Assembly: GCF_024648825.1 (NCBI RefSeq)
Contig: NZ_JANBBE010000002.1
Coordinates: 620,001-684,000, forward strand
Source of the DNA: Lentzea californiensis
Lineage (GTDB): Bacteria > Actinomycetota > Actinomycetes > Mycobacteriales > Pseudonocardiaceae
DNA length: 64,000 bases
Direction: 5' to 3'
Shown here: piece by piece, positions 60,548 through 64,000 of the stretch
Numbering within the stretch: position 1 is the first letter of the stretch
How the letters are laid out: each line of letters opens with the position of its first letter
Translations under genes and position numbers: made by a program
Notes under the pieces: generated by a model
Told to the model about the DNA's origin: nothing
Seen by the model: only the letters and a program-made list of their open reading frames with translations
Database searches by the model: none

Positions 60548-61552
60548 ATGCGCGTGCTCATGGTCGTGGCGGCGCTCGTGCTCGGCAGCATGGGTGCAAC
60601 CAAAGCGGACACGGTGGATTATCTCGATCTGCCGCTGGTGAACGGAAACGGCGAACAGCGGGGTGGAGTGCACCCCGACCTGCCGGCCGACCGTGCCGCG
60701 ATCGAGCAGGCGCTGGCCGGATACCGGGCCAAGGGCATCGCGCCGGCGCGCTTCAGGGCGTTGCTGTGGCAGTACTGGATCGTGCGCGCCGCCGAGGACG
60801 CGGGCGTCAACCTGTCCGAATGGGACCCGCAGCGTTCCGCGGACTCGAACCGCGCGGTGATCTTCACCGTCTACGACTTCTACGCGAAGCTCTACCTGAC
60901 GCACCCCGACACGTTGCGGTGGATGGGTTTCGCGAACATCGGCGCGCCCGCTTTCGCCGCCGGCATGCTCGACCTCGGCACTGTCCCGGAACTGCGCTGG
61001 TTCTCGTCGATGCTGATGTCCATGCAGAAGCACATCTTCATGGACCTGGGTGCGATGCACGCCGCCTACCTGCACGGTGGCGTCAAGGCCGTGGAGGAAC
61101 TGCGCGACGCGGGCATCATCGACGCGGACACCACGGCCGCGTGGGCGGACCCGGCGCAGGCCGTCATGGAGTTCTCGTCGCGCGAGCAGAACCTGGTGAT
61201 CGCCGACCAGTTCGACCGGATGCGGTCCCGGTTCCTGCCGCCCGGCGAGATGGTCACCTACGCGATCACGGTCGCCGGGCCGATGCCCGTTCCCGGCGGG
61301 AGGACTCCGGCGCAGTACCGGCCGTTGCTCGGCGGTCCGCTGCCCGCGTTCAACTACGCGGACCGGGTGGCGCGCTGGGACTTCCTGAGCAACGACACGG
61401 TGCCCGCCTACGAGCGGCTGAGCAGGGACGCCGTGCACCGGATCGTGCAGCGGCCGTTCGCCGAGCGGGTCGCGGACTACCGGGCCACCGGCCGCCTGCT
61501 GGATCTGCTGCCGTTCCGGAGTTCCGGAGTGGAATCGCAGCCGTCGAAGTAG
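60548..61552 (+). CDS. Secreted protein of unknown function, 334 aa
   Basis: ATG 60548 gives a signal peptide ([20 protein letters not shown], cleavage likely after ATKA). The mature protein is helical with conserved-looking stretches such as [40 protein letters not shown] and [20 protein letters not shown]. The pattern distantly recalls DUF2515-like proteins, but I cannot assign it. A 10-nt gap separates it from sthA. Longer open frames upstream are noise. Confidence 0.75.
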   Translation: MRVLMVVAALVLGSMGATKADTVDYLDLPLVNGNGEQRGGVHPDLPADRAAIEQALAGYRAKGIAPARFRALLWQYWIVRAAEDAGVNLSEWDPQRSADSNRAVIFTVYDFYAKLYLTHPDTLRWMGFANIGAPAFAAGMLDLGTVPELRWFSSMLMSMQKHIFMDLGAMHAAYLHGGVKAVEELRDAGIIDADTTAAWADPAQAVMEFSSREQNLVIADQFDRMRSRFLPPGEMVTYAITVAGPMPVPGGRTPAQYRPLLGGPLPAFNYADRVARWDFLSNDTVPAYERLSRDAVHRIVQRPFAERVADYRATGRLLDLLPFRSSGVESQPSK

Positions 61553-61562
61553 TCTGACGACC

Positions 61563-62978
61563 ATGACGTCGTACGACTACGACCTGATCGTCATCGGCTC
61601 TGGGCCCGGCGGCCAGAAGGCGGCGATCGCGGGTGCGAAACTGGGCAAGCGCGTGGCGATCATCGACCGGCAGGAGATGGTCGGCGGTGTCTGCGCGAAC
61701 ACGGGCACCATCCCGTCGAAGACGCTGCGCGAAGCCGTCATGTTCCTGACGGGCATGAGCCAGCGCGAGCTGTACGGCGCCAGCTACCGCGTCAAGCAGG
61801 ACATCACGATCACCGACCTGATGGCCCGCACGCAGCACGTGATCGGCCGCGAGGTCCAGGTCGTGCGTGCGCAGCTGCACCGCAACGGCATCGAACTCCT
61901 CAACGGCTGGGGCCGCTTCCTCGACGAGCACACCGTCGCCGTCGACGGGAGCCACCGCGGCGACCACACCACGATCACCGGCGAGTACGTCGTCATCGCG
62001 ACCGGCACGACACCGGCCCGTCCGTCCGCGGTGGACTTCGACGAGGAGCGGATCCTCGACTCCGACGAGGTCTTCGCGCTGAAGGAGATCCCGGCGTCGC
62101 TCGTGGTCGTCGGCGCGGGCGTGATCGGCATCGAGTACGCCTCGATGTTCGCCGCCCTGGGCACCCGCGTGACGGTCGTGGAGCAGCGCGAGAAGATGCT
62201 GGACTTCTGCGACCCCGAGATCGTCGAGTCGCTGAAGTTCCACCTGCGCGACCAGGCGGTCACGTTCCGCTTCGGCGAGAAGGTGGTGAACGTCGAGGTG
62301 ACCAAGGGCGGCACCATCACGACGCTGGCGTCGGGCAAGCGCATCCCGGCCGCCGCCGTCATGTACTCGGCGGGCCGGCAGGGCACCACCGAGAAGCTGG
62401 ACCTCGCCGCCGCCGGTCTGGAAGCCGACAACCGCGGCCGCCTGTCCGTCGACGGGCACTACCGCACGCCGGTCGAGCACATCTACGCCGTCGGCGACGT
62501 CATCGGGTTCCCGGCGCTGGCCGCGACGTCGATGGACCAGGGCCGGCTGGCCGCGTACCACGCGTTCGGCGAGCCGGTGCACGAACTGACCGCGCTGCAG
62601 CCGATCGGCATCTACACGATCCCCGAGATCTCCTACTGCGGCGCCACCGAGGCCGAGCTGACGTCGTCCGCGGTGCCTTATGAGGTCGGCATCTCCCGCT
62701 ACCGCGAGCTCGCCCGCGGTCAGATCGTCGGCGACGCGTACGGCATGCTGAAGCTGCTGGTGTCCACTGTGGACCGGAAGATCCTGGGTGTGCACGTCTT
62801 CGGCACCGGCGCCACGGACCTCGTGCACATCGGCCAGGCCGTGATGGGCTGCGGTGGCACGGTCGACTACCTGGTCAACACGGTCTTCAACTACCCGACG
62901 CTGTCCGAGGCCTACAAGGTCGCGGCCCTCGACGCCACGAACAAGATCCGCGCACTGGACCGCTTCACGACGCAGTGA
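61563..62978 (+). CDS. sthA: Soluble Si-specific NAD(P)+ transhydrogenase
   Basis: A flavoprotein of the pyridine-nucleotide-disulfide-oxidoreductase family. [20 protein letters not shown] is the FAD site. [17 protein letters not shown] has only one Cys in place of the redox pair, the mark of soluble transhydrogenases. [19 protein letters not shown] is the NAD(P) site. [20 protein letters not shown] and the C-terminal dimerisation part follow. It reoxidises NADPH with NAD+. Its stop directly abuts the stop of the convergent regulator gene. Confidence 0.92.
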   Translation: MTSYDYDLIVIGSGPGGQKAAIAGAKLGKRVAIIDRQEMVGGVCANTGTIPSKTLREAVMFLTGMSQRELYGASYRVKQDITITDLMARTQHVIGREVQVVRAQLHRNGIELLNGWGRFLDEHTVAVDGSHRGDHTTITGEYVVIATGTTPARPSAVDFDEERILDSDEVFALKEIPASLVVVGAGVIGIEYASMFAALGTRVTVVEQREKMLDFCDPEIVESLKFHLRDQAVTFRFGEKVVNVEVTKGGTITTLASGKRIPAAAVMYSAGRQGTTEKLDLAAAGLEADNRGRLSVDGHYRTPVEHIYAVGDVIGFPALAATSMDQGRLAAYHAFGEPVHELTALQPIGIYTIPEISYCGATEAELTSSAVPYEVGISRYRELARGQIVGDAYGMLKLLVSTVDRKILGVHVFGTGATDLVHIGQAVMGCGGTVDYLVNTVFNYPTLSEAYKVAALDATNKIRALDRFTTQ

Positions 62979-63620
62979 TCACGACCGGGTGAGGCCGGCG
63001 TCGTGGGCGACGATGGCGGCCTGCACGCGGTTGGAGCACTCCAGCTTGGGCAGGATCCGGCTGATGTGCGCCTTCACCGTGCCGGTCGCCATGAAGAGCT
63101 GCTCGCCGATCTCGGTGTTGGACAGCCCCTCGCCCACGAGCTTGAGCACGCCCCGTTCGGTCTCGGTGAGCGCGTCGATCTTGCGGCGCGCCTCCGGGCC
63201 GTCGTTCGGTGCGATGAGGTGCTTCTCGATCAGGCGCTTGGTGATCTGCGGGGCCAGGATCGGCTCGCCCCGCGCGGCCTTGCGGACGGCGTTGATCAGC
63301 TCCTGCGGCGGGGTGTCCTTGAGCAGGAACCCGGTCGCGCCGACCTTCAGCGCCTGGGCCACGTAGGAGTCCTCGCCGAACGTCGTGAGCATGACGACGT
63401 TCGTCCTCGACGCGATCTGCTCGGCGGCCTTGAGCCCGTCGCCACCGGGCATGCGGATGTCGAGCAGCGCGACGTCGATCGTGTGCTTCAGGGTCAGCTC
63501 GACGGCCTGCCTGCCGTCGCTCGCCTCGGCGACCACGGTGATCTCGGGGTCGTTCTCCAGGATCAGCCGGATGCCGGCCCGCATGAGCGTTTCGTCGTCG
63601 GCGATGAGAACTCGGATCAC
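62979..63620 (-). CDS. NarL/FixJ-type response regulator, 213 aa
   Basis: Receiver domain: RVLIADDETLMRAGIRLILE with the acidic pair, DVALLDIRMPGGDGLKAAEQ with the phospho-Asp (about residue 54), then TTFGEDSYVAQALKVGATGF and LLKDTPPQEL. A LuxR-type HTH follows (LTETERGVLKLVGEGLSNTE, IGEQLFMATGTVKAHISRIL). No sensor kinase gene is within the window; it may lie to the right. Confidence 0.92.
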   Translation of the reverse strand: MIRVLIADDETLMRAGIRLILENDPEITVVAEASDGRQAVELTLKHTIDVALLDIRMPGGDGLKAAEQIASRTNVVMLTTFGEDSYVAQALKVGATGFLLKDTPPQELINAVRKAARGEPILAPQITKRLIEKHLIAPNDGPEARRKIDALTETERGVLKLVGEGLSNTEIGEQLFMATGTVKAHISRILPKLECSNRVQAAIVAHDAGLTRS

Positions 63621-63629
63621 GCGGTCAGC

Positions 63630-64000
63630 CTACGGGCGCTCCTGCTCCTTTGAGGACAACTTGCCGTCGCGGAAGCACAGCTTGTAGGAGAGCTCGGGGT
63701 TGTGCGACGTCCGGAACCGCGAGCACCCGTCCACGCCGAGCTGCCCGACGCCGAACTGCTCGTAGATGTCCCCTTCGGCCGTGACGCCCACCCGCAACGA
63801 GTCGAAGTACGGCGCGTTCATCTGCGTCGGGTTGAGCAACGCGAAGAGCAGCAGCACGGTCAGCGCGCCCCCGATCGGCAGCAGCGCCAGCAACCCGAGG
63901 CAGCCACCGCCCAGCACGCGCGGCACGGTCAGCACCTCGGCGGCGAGCGGCGGGGGCACCTCCGCGACCTCGGCGGCTGCCTGGTCCGCCTGGGCCGGCG
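63630..64000 (-). CDS. Hypothetical membrane protein, 5' partial at the window end
   Basis: The minus-strand frame is open to the right edge, so the start is probably outside the window; GTG 63959 is only an internal possibility. The visible end has an Ala/Val-rich section, a membrane segment (GLLALLPIGGALTVLLLFAL) and an extracytoplasmic part with two Cys (GQLGVDGCSRFRTSHNPELS and KLCFRDG). No family recognised. It lies 9 nt upstream of the response regulator on the same strand and may belong to its operon. Confidence 0.55.
   Translation of the reverse strand, partial: PAQADQAAAEVAEVPPPLAAEVLTVPRVLGGGCLGLLALLPIGGALTVLLLFALLNPTQMNAPYFDSLRVGVTAEGDIYEQFGVGQLGVDGCSRFRTSHNPELSYKLCFRDGKLSSKEQERP

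Overview
The window comes from a high-GC actinobacterium, most likely of the Pseudonocardiales (Lentzea, Saccharothrix or Actinosynnema type). The evidence is the GC-rich codon usage, a mycothiol-dependent enzyme, a DUF1844 gene beside infC-rpmI-rplT, and many ATGA/GTGA gene overlaps. It splits into an accessory region (1 to about 26.76 kb) and a core-genome region (about 26.86 kb to the end).

Accessory region. The left end is a mobilisable element: a serine recombinase entering from outside the window, an excisionase, a 54-residue protein, tandem inverted repeats that could be an oriT, a MobC-like protein, and further on a second, internally deleted mobC overlapping a relaxase gene. The stretch between the two mobC copies holds a two-gene membrane cassette and an unrecognised gene. 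Next comes a convergent two-gene operon, an Mrr-like PD-(D/E)xK nuclease and a caspase-like protease fused to a Ski2/Hel308-type helicase. It resembles Hachiman in layout but carries an added protease, and is the best candidate here for an undescribed defence system. An FxLD-type class I lanthipeptide cluster follows: XRE-TPR regulator, three overlapping small genes, an unlisted 57-residue precursor gene, a LanB dehydratase with a probable 1-nt frameshift, and a LanC cyclase read in frame into an FxLD/PCMT-like methyltransferase. After it lie a decayed IS1380-type transposase, a GTPase/small protein/zinc-ribbon cassette, a DUF3644 gene, and the eroded remains of an actinomycete integrative element (DUF2637 gene, small gene, frameshifted HTH/zinc-ribbon gene).

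Core region. An MBL hydrolase, an acyltransferase-3, a mycothiol-dependent enzyme and uvrA with a LexA (SOS) box come first. Then come an SRPBCC protein, a TetR/FAD-monooxygenase divergent pair sharing a nested palindrome, a repeat lipoprotein and a GH36 alpha-galactosidase. A divergent catabolic locus follows (GntP permease, D-aminoacylase-like hydrolase, fold-type-III PLP dehydratase // PfkB kinase, IclR, RidA); its content fits use of (N-acyl-)D-glucosaminate or related D-amino acids. After two membrane proteins and DUF1844 come infC-rpmI-rplT with a leader hairpin and a TrmH-type methyltransferase that apparently starts at CTG. Then come an S41 peptidase, a TPR protein translationally adjacent to an HSP90-family ATPase, pheS-pheT, an AlkD-like gene, a secreted protein, a soluble transhydrogenase, a NarL-type response regulator and a partial membrane protein. 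A 55-bp palindrome occurs twice in the core region and a related 51-bp palindrome once.

No tRNA, rRNA or CRISPR array was seen. Functions are read from motifs; no database search was possible.
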